From the NCBI RefSeq assembly GCF_022539505.1, contig NC_061513.1, forward strand, positions 178,900,017-178,964,016: a DNA stretch of 64,000 nucleotides, in the 5' to 3' direction. The notes beneath the pieces are model-generated. The model did no database searches and was not told the DNA's origin. It was given only the letters and a program-made list of their open reading frames with translations. Position numbers and translations under genes: made by a program. The DNA is from Lolium rigidum (Eukaryota; Streptophyta; Magnoliopsida; Poales; Poaceae). The number at the start of each line of letters is the position of its first letter. The first letter of the stretch is position 1. This document shows positions 33,437 to 44,898 of this stretch, piece after piece.

Positions 33437-36400
33437 TGTAATATCCCAGGTATTGGGGTTACAAAAAAATAGAGGAAACATATGTGTGCATTGCATTCAT
33501 GCATAGAAAATCTGGGGAATTTTCGCGCTTTAAAGTAAAACAGTCACAGTAACTGAAGTTTCACTTGACCTTGATGGAATTTAAGTAGCTCATCAAGTCC
33601 AGTGCTATAAACCTCAATGTGGCTTTGCCAAAACCTTGTTTTGGGTAGAGATGATTTGATCTAAGGGGTTAGATCAAATGGAACTAAAATCAACATAAGA
33701 ACATATGAATCAAGGATCAATTGCTTGATCTTATTAAAGATCATAATATGGTATTAATTGCCATAACATATGAACATCCATTTAACTGGAAATCAAGTAA
33801 CAAGAAATGGTGAAACTATTCTGGACTTATCTTTTCCATGTCTTAAACTAATCCTTGATCTTATCATGAACCTCATTGTATTCATTCTATTTCAATCTTG
33901 GAAACAAGACAAGGAGATCAACTCTAGAAGTATATATCCTTCTCTATTACATATTATTATACATCAAACCTAAAGAGGTGAGAGTCCTATTTTATTAGGG
34001 AAGCAATGGCAAACCTTGAGGCAAACCTTGGATATAAATATCCATATGATTAAAAAATTATCTTCAAGAGGAACCCTAGAGTACTTTTCAAGTCATTCCC
34101 AAATGAGAGAGACCATTAATACCAATCCAAGCTTTACCTATTTAAGAATAAAGGACAACATTTGAACTAAAGTATTAGGTTGAAAACCATTTCCCTTGGA
34201 GTGGTGAGTTAACCTAATACCACATGGAATAATACCATATCAATGAATTGATATAGTAAGGAGGGGATTAATTCAACCAAGATAGCCAAGTAGAGCTTTA
34301 GACTTGATATCTATTGAGATATTGTGAATACACCATAAAACTCTAGAATAACTATTCCTATGAAAGAGAGCTCAAGCTATAATGCTACATTCAAGTTAGT
34401 TGAGGCAACACTTGAATTTGAGGGAGAGAACTATCCAGATACCAGATGTTTATATCATCATTGATTAAGTAGAACCCTAACATAATATCTCAGGCCTTCT
34501 CCTGGGATATAAACTTTAGAGGCAACCATAGTAGTCCCATTCAAGAAGGTAAATTAGAAGTACTATACCCTAGTTGATCAAGACAATGCTTGATCATGGA
34601 AGTGAGAAACCTATTTAATGATAGATACCTTAGGAAGCCAAACCTTGATCATTATAAATTGAGTGATGATCATAAACCCTAAGAACTTGAGGTAGAGATA
34701 TTAAGAACAAGTTGATCATGCCTAATCCATGATCATGCTCTTGAGGTTTGTGAGGATAAGTAAATCCTAATAGGATAAGTAGATATTATTCACCACATGA
34801 AATTATAGGGAGATCACTAGTAACCAACCCTAGGCTTATATCTCAACCTTTACTTGTGAACCACTTGGGGATCACAAGTAGAATCCTAGCACATTTATAT
34901 TTCATTCATTTCTCAATTAAAGGACCTAAGAAAATCTTAGATTCAAACTCCATACTTAATATGGTGAGAAACCATCCATCCATATGACCAAAGTTAACTA
35001 TAAAAAGAAACATAACTACTTTAGTTACTTTAATGATCAATTGAGGAAAATAATAGAAGTTAATTGGTAGATGATAAAACCAATTCTCAAATCCTTAGTA
35101 ATTAGAGAAGCACATAAGATATGAAGCAAGTAACCACCTTATCATGGTTAGGGGAGATTAACCCTAGCTCATGCAATATGGTGTCATTTCCTCTCTACAA
35201 CCTAGAATTAAACCTCAACCCTAGTTTGTGTATCACTTGGGTGATCACAACTAAAACCTAAACCACAATTAAGTTCCAACCCATGTGTCATTAGGTAAAT
35301 AGTACTGGAACCCCAGAATTGTCTATCAATTAAACCTTATGTTCCAATTTGTTAACAAATAACTACGCACATCTAATAATAAGCAAGGGATCACTCCCCA
35401 AATGGAAACTAAGTCCTAATACTAATCTCTGGAATACTTTGAGTTAAAAGTAGCAACTACAAACATTCCAAAGGATTTGACTCACAAGAAAAACCTAAGA
35501 ATAAAATGAATATATAAACTCATGTCTAATTGAAATTTGGAATAAAGCTCCCAAACATATAAATAGAACCATATATTTGTGTTAAACAATCCAGTGACAT
35601 AGTGATTATTCTAAATAGACTTAATAAGATTTAAATAACCAGATACCTGCAAATTCATGTTGAATTTAAATCAACAAAACATGAAATGAAATTTGAAAAC
35701 AGAAAATAAAAACAGGAAAAGAAAAGAGAAATAGAAAAGGGCTTACCAGACTCACCTGGCCGCGCAGCCCACCAAGCAGCCCAAGACAAGCCCAGTCCAG
35801 CCATAGCCCAGCACCACCTCACGTCGGCCCAACCCCACCGTAACCCCTCGTGAAATAAAACGGAGAAGAAAAGTGTCTTGTTCCTCCTTCGTCCGCTCGC
35901 CATCGCGGCGATGACAGTCGATGATGACCACGCCGTCGATAAGGATGGCCGGACGTCGCCAACCATCTCAGAACCACACTCCAACTCCCTCACGTCCGTG
36001 CTTACCCAAATGCACCAAGATATGGTTCCGTAACCCACACCAACATGGCCGTGTATCTCCGCCGGCCGTCACAGTCGTGTCGTCGTTTCCGACTACCTCC
36101 AGCGCTATAAAACCGTCAGGAGAACCGCCGTGCTGCCCTTATTCATCGCCATCTTCTAATTTCCTCCCTGGAGCCCTCAATCTCTCACACCTCTCTGTGA
36201 ATGTTCGCCGGTGTCGAGGACGAATCTGGCGATAGGAGCCACCTCACGGTCCGGCGCATAGTCGAGGAGATGCGCCCGACTCTGGTGAGCATCCTGATGG
36301 AAGGAATCGAGAAGAGGAGATCACAGAAGCCGCCAATCCTCCATTCCCTTTCGCCGGTATTCCGCCGGAAAATGGAAATCGTCGTCGACCTCGTCTCCGG

Positions 36401-39400
36401 TCGACTCCGGCGACCCTCTAGGAAGGATCAGGGTGAGCCCCCGCGTCTCTAGCACCTTTTATCACATCCTCGGGCCGCTTGTAGCTCGGATTCGAGATCT
36501 TGCCGGAGTGCGCCGCCACAGTAGGGTTCGCCGGAGCTATCTCCGGTGACCAATAGGTGGCGGAGCCACCACCATCGTATTCACCACGTCGAGGAGGTTC
36601 AGAAACACCGATTCATGTGTCCTGGGAGGCCTCAAATCGATGGCGCCGTCGCCGACTGCCCGCCGGCGTCAAGTCGTTGGGGAGAGGTGACGTGGCCGTG
36701 GGCCTCCTGTGCATTTGACCTAGTCCACACCTTCGTGGCTGATGACGTGGATCTAGGACCCACCAGTCATTGACTGTGGGTAAGATCTGTCCGGGTAGCT
36801 TTAGTAAATTTTAGTTTTACATCGAATTCAATAATTGCTGAAACTTTGCCAAATTGTAGAAAATTCAATATAGCTCAGAAAAATATAAATGAGATATCAA
36901 AATGTTCCTAAAAATAAAATCTATCCAATAAAAATATAATATGGAATTTTTATTTTTAATAAAAATTTAATTATTTTAAGCTCATTAATTAAGAAAATGT
37001 CAAATCTAATATTATCTTTAATTCAAGTTATTAATAACTTCAACTTTATATTGAAGTTATCAAGCTAAGAACCATATGGTGATTAAGAAACCCTAATTCC
37101 ATATTAAATAAAGAACACAACCTCATAATTGCATGTGAAACCCAAAACCCTAACTCCATTAGGAACCTAGCTTCATTATTCTTTGTGAACCTAATTTGCT
37201 TCTAAACCTAAACCCTAGGTTAGGACATGTGATCAAGAGACATTGTTTTCATACCTAGATCCATAATTAGCCACTAAATGCATATCTAGGTCCACATAAA
37301 ATATAGGAGCCTATCACTAAGACCTTAGCATTCCATGTGTTCATCTCCTCAAACCTAGATGATCAAATAGGAACACCTAAGTCTAAACCCTAGTTCCTAT
37401 CATCAAAATTATCAACCTTACTCATACCTATATAGCATCACACCATTGTGATGAACTCCAATAGCAACCATGCCAATATTGTGCACCCTATTCCATACAC
37501 ACTAAACCCTATTAGTGTAAGATAATTAAGAATCATCCTATTCAGGAACCAACCATTCTTTACTTAGTGAATTCAAAGGTAAACCCTAGACCACCTCAAC
37601 CTTAATTATAATACTTCTTATTCCTTAAGAAGTATGTTCTTCAAAATTTATTCTTTTGAAGTAAATAGAGAGTGCTCATCAACCCTACCTAACAGGACCC
37701 ATAAATCCTAGCTATCTATTAACACTAAGATATATCACCATGATAGCAACCAATAATTGCTTAAGATACTTATGCTTCACTAAAATCATACAAGCCCTAG
37801 TTATTGATGAATCCAACTTGGTTGTGATCAATCTAATCCTTACCCTAGAAACCAATTGGAACCATATAAAACCATAAAACCCCCACAAACCTAATTATCA
37901 TACTTGTTCTTAATTAAAGAACATGTTCTTCAAAAGTTAATCTTTTGAAATATATAATAAATAATCATCAACCATGCACTATAGGACTTAAAATTGACAA
38001 CTTCTCTTTACTTATTATACAACTACTATCCGTAGGTATGTATGATTGTTATTATGCATTCTACTACTTGTTTATGATACCAAGTAATCAACCTTAATAA
38101 GAACCTTGTTTGTGAATCACTCTAAAAGTGCAACACACCCTGAACTAATCATTACACTCACTAATCCTAAATCATCGGGGTTAGGACACGCTTAGAACGA
38201 TTGCATCTCATACTTATGCATTATTGCATCGTTGCCAATCTTTTAAACATCGTCCTTACCGGACGATGATGCTATTTCAGAATTTGGAGTTATTGCGTAT
38301 CGAAGACCTTGTATGCATAATCTTGCAGCCAAGAAAGGCAAGTTCATCGCTTGCTCATGTCATTTGAGTATTTTTACCAAATTACTTACAAAGTACTATG
38401 TTTATCACTATTGCATAAAAAACAAAACCACTATTTTCATAACTATGAATATGACTATGTGGTGGGCAATTGAACCATGGATTGTGTTGATATGGTGGAG
38501 GTTCCATTGGAAGGGTTTATATCCATATAGGATTAAACAACAAATGTCGTCCAGTGATTCTTGTGCCGTAATACCCGTGTTAACCATAAGATCTGGAGTG
38601 GGACGGAATAGTCAATTGTATTTCCACCTCTTGTACATCAACGGATGCGCTTTCACCGTAGACACTTGTATTCCAAGGGGGCAAGCGGTGGGCTGGGGAA
38701 GCCTAAAGTCCCCACGGCAGAGACCGTAGACACTTGTCGCCCGAGGAGCAAGCGGTGGGCTGGGGAAGCCTAAAGTCCCCACGGCATTGCGGTCTATGAT
38801 GGGTTGTAGCTACCGGCGAAGGAGTTTGGTTAACGAGTCCCAGACTGTCGTCGTGGTCGGGGTCCATCCTTAATTGGTATAAGAGGACCGGCGAGGACCC
38901 AGGGTCGGGGTATGCAACAAAGGGTGGGTGTGCGAGGTAGCGGAGGAATATGATTGGCTATGACCTTACTCCTGGCCTCACACCAAAGGAAGTGTGGACG
39001 AGCCTGCAGCTTGGTTGGCAACAAGGATAAGATCTCTTATGGGTAAAGCAACACACCTCTGCAGAGTGTAATGAATCTTGACCTGTCACTCCCTGTTCCG
39101 GGTTTTGGAACTGCGAACACTGCCAGAAAGGAACTCCATGAAGTTCTAGTAAACCGGTGAAGGCTGACGGACATAGCTCTTCTGAATAAAAGCAACCTCT
39201 TGAAGAAATGGTTATGAAAACCTGCATTGGTATTAGACTTTTTGGTCTAATGTTGTAGCTAGTGCATTAAACACCTCTTTCCTATAATGAACTTGTTGAG
39301 TACGCTCGTACTCATCCCACTCTTAAATCCCCTGCTTAGATACAGAGGCATCGAAGGAGGATCTATAGTGCAACTCGAAGACCGAGGAAATCAACAACTA

Positions 39401-39806
39401 CTTCAAGGGACATGAACCTGTCAGAGGAGTCAAACACCACATCCAACAAGGAGACAACCTAGATTAGCAATAGAAGGGAACTAGCTTCCTAAACTTAGCT
39501 CCTATTTAGCTAGAATCTATTCATAGCCTCTGTAGCTAGTTAAATACTCTACAAATAGAGTTCGTGTTAGGATTAGACTACGAGTCGATCTTCTGGAGTT
39601 TATTTGCAGTTTTACCTCATTGTAAAGTAGGAGGCTATGATGATCTTATGTAACAGAGTCTGTGTGTAATTCTATAGACATGCCTTGGACCCGCATATAT
39701 TTCTGTTGTACCACTCTGAGCGATATAACACTAGTGGAACGATGTTTCATTGGTGTTATATCAGACTTGCATACTACACCATGCAGTGGTATGCCAGGTC
39801 ACCACA
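33437..39806 (+). repeat. 5' LTR of the LARD-like element, 6370 bp
   Basis: AT-rich except for a GC-rich block (about 35755-36780). A TATA box (CTATAAAACC at about 36103) lies just inside that block and suggests the transcription start near 36135. A tandem duplication of about 70 bp containing AAGCGGTGGGCTGGGGAAGC lies at 38657-38790. The first 830 bp recur at 47623-48451 with few differences. Short ORFs in the GC block (for example 36201-36452) are not convincing. Confidence 0.75.
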
Positions 39807-39808
39807 GT

Positions 39809-39820
39809 TGGTATCAGAGC
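39809..39820 (+). other. Primer-binding site of the LARD-like element
   Basis: TGGTATCAGAGC, two bases after the LTR end, complementary to initiator methionine tRNA. Degenerate echoes (TTGGTATCAGAAGACC) recur in the interior near 46395-46415. Confidence 0.8.
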
Positions 39821-40551
39821 AAATGCTTTGACCCTAGGATTAAAACCCTTTAAAGGAGACATATAGGATTGGTAGTGTCTATAGGAAGTTGTCCTAGATA
39901 AACCAAATATTCTTATGACTTGAGATGGATATTCACTTGAGAATAATCCTGACACACTTGAGTCAACCTTTCTTACCTATCTTTCCGAAGTGAAGTTAGT
40001 TAGCTAATCCCAAGTATGAAGTATACCATTAAGTCCTCAAACAATAGATGAGTAGACCCCAGTTGGTATACAATACATGATAGTCCAAAGAGAGGATACA
40101 ACCATAAGGAAGATATCCTATTGGAAGATGTGTACCAACACATGTTATGGTTAAATAGAGTTATCCAGACCTCTAATAGGAGTAATATCAAGTAATAAAG
40201 ATAAGCATACAAGGAAGATATTCTACTAGAAGGTGTATACCAAGATAAGTAACGAGTAAGTAAAATTTAACCAGACTTGTAAAACAAGTGATAGTAAGTG
40301 ATACATACAAGTTAGGGATTTCTATTTTCGTGCCCTCAAGTCCTTAGTTGTACTCAGTTTTCCCCAGCTCCTTAGTTTTTCCTCAGTTTTCCCCAAGCCC
40401 TTGTCTGAACCCGCAGAAGGAGCTCGGACGGAAGGAATCCGTTAAGTTGACCGTTCCGTCGTCGACGAGTGGGGTCCTGTCGTTTCTGGGGTCGCGTCAT
40501 GTGGGACCGCGTCGTGTGGGGCTGGTAGGAAGGGACCGCGTGGGACATGAC

Positions 40552-40615
40552 CAGACCGTGTTTGTGTGGCCGTAGCGTGTGGGGCCGTAGCGTGTGGGGC
40601 CGTAGCGTGTGGAGC
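40552..40615. repeat. 15-bp tandem repeat near the MULE left end
   Basis: About four copies of GGCCGTAGCGTGTGG just inside the left TIR, preceded by related GGACCGCGT(C)GTGTGG units. Confidence 0.8.
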
Positions 40616-40977
40616 CGTGTGGGTCCGGGACGGGGCCACGAGTGGTTTCTGTCTCTTTCGCCCAGATTAGCTGTTTTCAATGTACCTTTTTCCTCTCTCT
40701 CGCTCGATCTCATTCATATTTGATAGCCCAAATTGGTAGCAAATCTAGAGCAGCTTCTCCTTCTGTTTTTTAACGCCATTCATTTCTTTATGCCTTCGTT
40801 TTTACCCAATCGGGTAGGAAATCTAGGGCACAAATCCAGAGAGAAAATATAGGATAAGGCTGCATACGGCAACCAACATAGCATAGATATATTCGGGACG
40901 GATCCAAAAGTAGTACCGATAGATCCAACATAAGCTACATTTTACATGAATTTAAGCTGCTCTACGAGATAGAGCGA

Positions 40978-41330
40978 TCACGTACGAGAGAGTGCAGTAG
41001 GCACGTTCAACGCCTCCGGGTAGCGCGTGTGACTCGCTTGGAGGTTGCGCGAGTGAATCCCAAGTGCTTTGTGTTTGGCCATGTACGCATGCACGTTCAC
41101 GGTCCTTCCAACTCTAGCGCCACATCCGCCAATGGATTCAGCATGGTTCACCGGGGAGTTGAAGTCGGTGGCGCGGAGCTTCCTGTTGCCGAAGGGGCAC
41201 TTGTAAATGCCTCGAGCAAAGGGGCCATCGTAATGGCCGGACTGCAGCCTCCTGAGGACGTGACGAGTCTTGGTGTGGAAGGACTCGTCGTCGGCTGTCG
41301 ACGTCGCTGCTCGCACTCTGTCACGTAGCA
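40978..41330 (-). pseudogene. Zinc-finger XS-like gene fragment carried by the MULE
   Basis: The minus strand reads SFHTKTRHVLRRLQSGHYDG, then GIYKCPFGNRKLRATDF, then NHAESIGG and VNVHAYMAKHKALGIH, ending at 40978. The pattern YKCPxC...DFxxLxxHAxxxG...AKHKAL resembles the zf-XS finger of SGS3/FDM-type plant proteins that bind RNA in gene silencing. The second cysteine of CPxC is glycine here, so the finger is probably non-functional. A splice acceptor (GTGACAG, about 41333) precedes it and a putative first exon lies at 41930-42230. The domain call is by eye; a MULE-specific family is an alternative. Confidence 0.4.
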
Positions 41331-41602
41331 CCAAAGATCGTGCAAAAAACACGGAGTCAATTGCAACGATGATGGAACAGAGAGTGAACAAAAAATCATG
41401 CATGATAATATGGGCTCGAAAAAAAGAGGTAGCCTCAGTTACATTGGACACACTTATATCCAGGATTTGAGTAAGTAAACCAAAGATCATGCACAACAAA
41501 TTTGTACACACCAATTGTTTACTGACCAAACCCTGAATCAATTTATGCCCAAATATTCATCATCATCGGCACAAATCTTAAACAAAGCAAATCACAAACA
41601 CT

Positions 41603-41890
41603 AATAACGCAAGATCTAACACAAAAGGATCGAACTAGGAACAGACGAACAGTAATAACGCAAGATCTAACACAAAAGGATTGAACTAGGAACAGACGAA
41701 CAGTACTAACGCAAGATCTAACACAAAAGGATTGAACTAGGAACAGACGAACAGTAATAACGCAAGATCTAATAAAAAAGATTGAACTAGGAACAGACGA
41801 ACAGTACTAACGCAAGATCTAACACAAAAGGATTGAACTAGGAACAGCCGAACCGTAATAACGCTAGATCTAACACAAAATGATTGAAAT
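41603..41890. repeat. 51-bp tandem repeat, six copies, inside the MULE
   Basis: The unit ACGCAAGATCTAACACAAAA plus GGATTGAACTAGGAACAGAC recurs with starts at 41607, 41658, 41709, 41760, 41810 and 41861. It lies in the presumed intron of the zf-XS-like gene. Confidence 0.9.
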
Positions 41891-41929
41891 GAGATAAGAA
41901 CAAGGGAACAAAGGGTTACCTCCGGCTCG

Positions 41930-42230
41930 TTATCGACGATGGTGGTGTCGTAGGGGTTCTCCGGCGCGTCGTATCGCACCTGGTTCGTACGGGTCCCAAT
42001 CGACGGGGACCGGACGGTGGCGGCGGCCGATGCGCCGGCTGCTACGTTGGAAGCAGCGACAGGGGCTCGGACGGGGCGGCGGCCGATGCGCCGGCTGCTA
42101 CGTTGGAAGTAGCGACGGGGGCCCGGACGGGCGGCGGCCGATGCGCCGGCTGCTACGTTGGAAGCAGCGACGGGGGCACGGACGGGGCGGCGGCCGATGT
42201 GCCGACAATGGGCATCTCATTCTTCTCCAT
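41930..42230 (-). pseudogene. Presumed first exon of the zf-XS-like gene, expanded by 56-bp repeats
   Basis: On the minus strand a TTTATAGAG box (about 42345) and a C/T-rich leader precede ATG at 42230 (MEKNEMPIVGTSAAAPSVP). An Ala/Ser/Pro-rich body made from a repeated unit of about 56 bp follows, and a last segment ends YDTTIVDNEPE at a GT donor (41929). Because 56 is not a multiple of three, each extra repeat changes the frame and a stop (LLPT then TAG) appears early. The join in frame to the zinc-finger exon could not be established. It is best viewed as a captured promoter plus exon that later decayed. Confidence 0.35.
42019..42210. repeat. 56-bp GC-rich tandem repeat in the MULE
   Basis: The unit GATGCGCCGGCTGCTACGTT plus GGAAGCAGCGACGGGG recurs at 42029, 42085 and 42140, with a fourth divergent copy at 42196. 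Confidence 0.9.
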
Positions 42231-43129
42231 CGCCGGCGGTTTTCTTCGGGGTTTTTCTTCGGTTGTGGAGAAGATGATGGGACAGAGAGGCGGTTGCGGT
42301 GAGCCGGTGAGAACGTGCGTCGAGGGAGAGAAAGAGGGGCTCTATAAAGACGAAGGTGGCGTGTACCGCAACACGCGTCCGCTATGCACGGCTGCAGCGT
42401 GCACCGCTACACGAGTCTAACCCTGGGACGTTTGGTGTACTCAGTTATAACCTCAGGCCTTATACAAAAAATTTATCTGTACTCAGTTTTCCCCTCGAGG
42501 ACTTAGACCGGCAAGTGCAATATACTCAGTTTTACCCTCAAGTAGCTGGTCAACAGAGAGTCAACAAATGAGATTAACATAGCTAATTGAGTCATTTCAT
42601 GCGCAAAAAAATCCAAAAAAATAAAAACATAGTGGCAACTACTCATGGAGTCTTCCTACGCAACCTGCCACCTAGAAAACCTTAACAAACATATATAAAT
42701 CAAGTTTTACCACAAATTGCCACTTCTCGGAATCACTAGTGTAGCTATGAAGATGCATGGTTTTCCACCCAAACCCCTTTGCAAAACATCTTTCCCAAAA
42801 CATAGTTTGTCTAAATGATGCCATAATTGTCACACTCATGTATATTTGAATTGCAAATAATTTGATGTAGCCCAATATGAATTATATTGTACAAAACACA
42901 CATTTTTCATTTTGTAATTCTTTTATTTGAATCCCTTAGTCTATTTACTATTTATGTGCCCTTGGATTCTTAGTACTACTCAGTTTTGCCCTCAAGTACT
43001 GTCACAAATGCTCGAGAAGCCCAAACTTATCCTGATTGGTTGAGCCGTTGTCACACGGATCGACTCCACGAACCGTTGATCCACTGATCTAACGGGCAGT
43101 ATACCCCTATCCGTCTCTTCGTGGCAACC

Positions 43130-43158
43130 TCTCTCTCTCTCTCTCTCTTCGTGGCCAC

Positions 43159-43199
<41 letters not shown>
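43130..43199. repeat. (CT)n microsatellites in the MULE
   Basis: Two CT runs separated by CTTCGTGGCCACCCATCT, directly next to the 161-bp array. Confidence 0.9.
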
Positions 43200-43202
<3 letters not shown>

Positions 43203-43232
43203 GTGGAGAATGCAATAACGAGTTTGCCACTT

Positions 43233-44173
43233 AATATAGTTTGGGATATAGTATTGGTATAAACATGAGGCATACATATTTGCGGATTTCGGTGATTGCA
43301 TTATTTGTCACCCCTCTAACAATTATCAACTATCTTGAGCTGTCCTTTTCTTTTAGGGAATATAGTTTGGGATATAGTATTGGTATTTTGAAACGGCCTA
43401 AAAGTGGTATAATTTTGGTATAAACATGAGGCATACATATTTGCGGATTTCGGCGATTGCATTATTTGTCACCCCTCTAACAATTATCAACTATCTTTAG
43501 CTGTCCTTTTCTTTTAGGGAATATAGTTTGGGATATAGTATTGGTATTTTGAAACGGCCTAAAAGTGGTATAATTTTGGTATAAACATGAGGCATACATA
43601 TTTGCGGATTTCGGCGATTGCATTATTTGTCACCCCTCTAACAATTATCAACTATCTTGAGTCTGTCCTTTTCTTTTAGGGAATATAGTTTGGGATACGA
43701 TGCTCGGTATTTTGAAACGGCCTAAAAGTGGTATAATTTTGGTATAAACATGAGGCATACATATTTGCGGATTTCGGTGATTGCATTATTTGTCACCCCT
43801 CTAACAATTATCAACTATCTTTAGCTGTCCTTTTCTTTTAGGGAATATAGTTTGGGATATGGTATTGGTATTTTGGAAAGGCCTAAAAGTGGTATAATTT
43901 TGGTATAAACATGAGGCATATATATTTGCGGATTTCGGTGATTGCATTATTTGTCACCCCTCTAACAATTATCAACTATCTTTAGCTGTCCTTTTCTTTT
44001 AGGGAATATAGTTTGGGATATGGTATTGGTATTTTCGAAAGGCCTAAAAGTGGTATAATTTTGGTATAAACATGAGGCATATATATTTGCGGATTTCGGT
44101 GATTGCATTATTTGTCACCCCTCTAACAATTATCAACTATCTTTAGCTTTCCTTTTCTTTTAGGGAATATAGT
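43233..44173. repeat. 161-bp tandem array, six units, inside the MULE
   Basis: The phrase TATAAACATGAGGCAT recurs at 43260, 43421, 43582, 43745, 43906 and 44067, giving spacings of 161, 161, 163, 161 and 161. The unit also contains GGGAATATAGTTTGGGATAT and TGCATTATTTGTCACCCCTC. Units are nearly identical; the first lacks an internal stretch (TTTTGAAACGGCC...). No coding is apparent. Confidence 0.95.
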
Positions 44174-44288
44174 TGGTAATTTCGGTGAATGCACACACTA
44201 ACTTTGAAAACAACTACAAGTACATGTAACTGAATAATGGATTGGGATCCCTAATGGATTTGTAACAAGGTATCCCTTGTAACAACTT

Positions 44289-44898
44289 CTAGCGCCTGGT
44301 GAGCAATGATAAGAATCCGATCGTAATTATAAAACAAAAAAAACAACCAGCCATCAGATTAGCTTGCTTCTTCAACTCGATCAGCTGCCTTAACTGCTTG
44401 TTCATTTTCTTCAGTTCTCTCTTCACTTCCACCAGTTCTGCATTGGGAGCATTAGGCATAATCGGAAGGTCCCTAATCGGAACGGCTCCTCTCTCCGCCG
44501 CATTCTCTACAGCAAGTCCCCCCTCCCAAATTGCGCCCCCCAATAGCACCAATTGATTCCTGCAACTGAAGCCTCTGAATGTACACATCGATCCACTCGA
44601 AATGCCTGCATTTCTTCAAGATCTGAAAACAACAACGTGAACCCTAAATCCCAAATTCGAGGGAATAACAAGAAAATCGAGAGAAAACAGAGAAATTGGA
44701 GCGAGATATAACCTTATCCCCCTCTCTATATGGCAAGCTCTCGCATGCAACGAACTCACGTCCACGGTTGCCGTTCTCTTCCGTCTTACAGATCGACCGC
44801 TTCAGAGGCTCCTGGCGTGGGCAGTCAGGGCATCTTGTCAAAGGCACGGGTCCATACTGCGGCCATGAAGAACGGGAGGTCGAAGAGAAATTAGACAT
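44289..44898 (-). pseudogene. GRF-type zinc-finger protein with coiled coil and C-terminal membrane segment, carried by the MULE
   Basis: Two exons on the minus strand: 44713-44898 from an ATG (MSNFSSTSRSSW), donor GT at 44712-44711, acceptor CAG before 44622, then 44289-44622. Exon 1 plus the start of exon 2 give CPDC, NRGREFVAC and CRHFEWID, the pattern of a GRF zinc finger (a nucleic-acid-binding fold). The rest of exon 2 is in a frame shifted by one base: acidic NAELVEVKRELKKMNKQL (coiled coil), then a hydrophobic segment CFFCFIITIGFLSLL at the C-terminus. The joined length is 3n+1, fitting a one-base indel, probably in the G-runs near 44520-44540. An in-frame ATG at 45027 exists upstream and was not chosen because the family usually starts at a short Ser-rich leader. 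Function in the host is unknown. Confidence 0.55.

Noticed and set aside
36201..36452. 83-codon ORF in the GC-rich block of the LARD-like LTR
   Set aside because: It sits just after the LTR TATA box, has no recognisable domain and is short; better explained as LTR leader sequence.
43233..44173. Possible CRISPR-like repeat-spacer array
   Set aside because: The 161-bp units are contiguous with no unique spacers, and the DNA is plant; it is a minisatellite.
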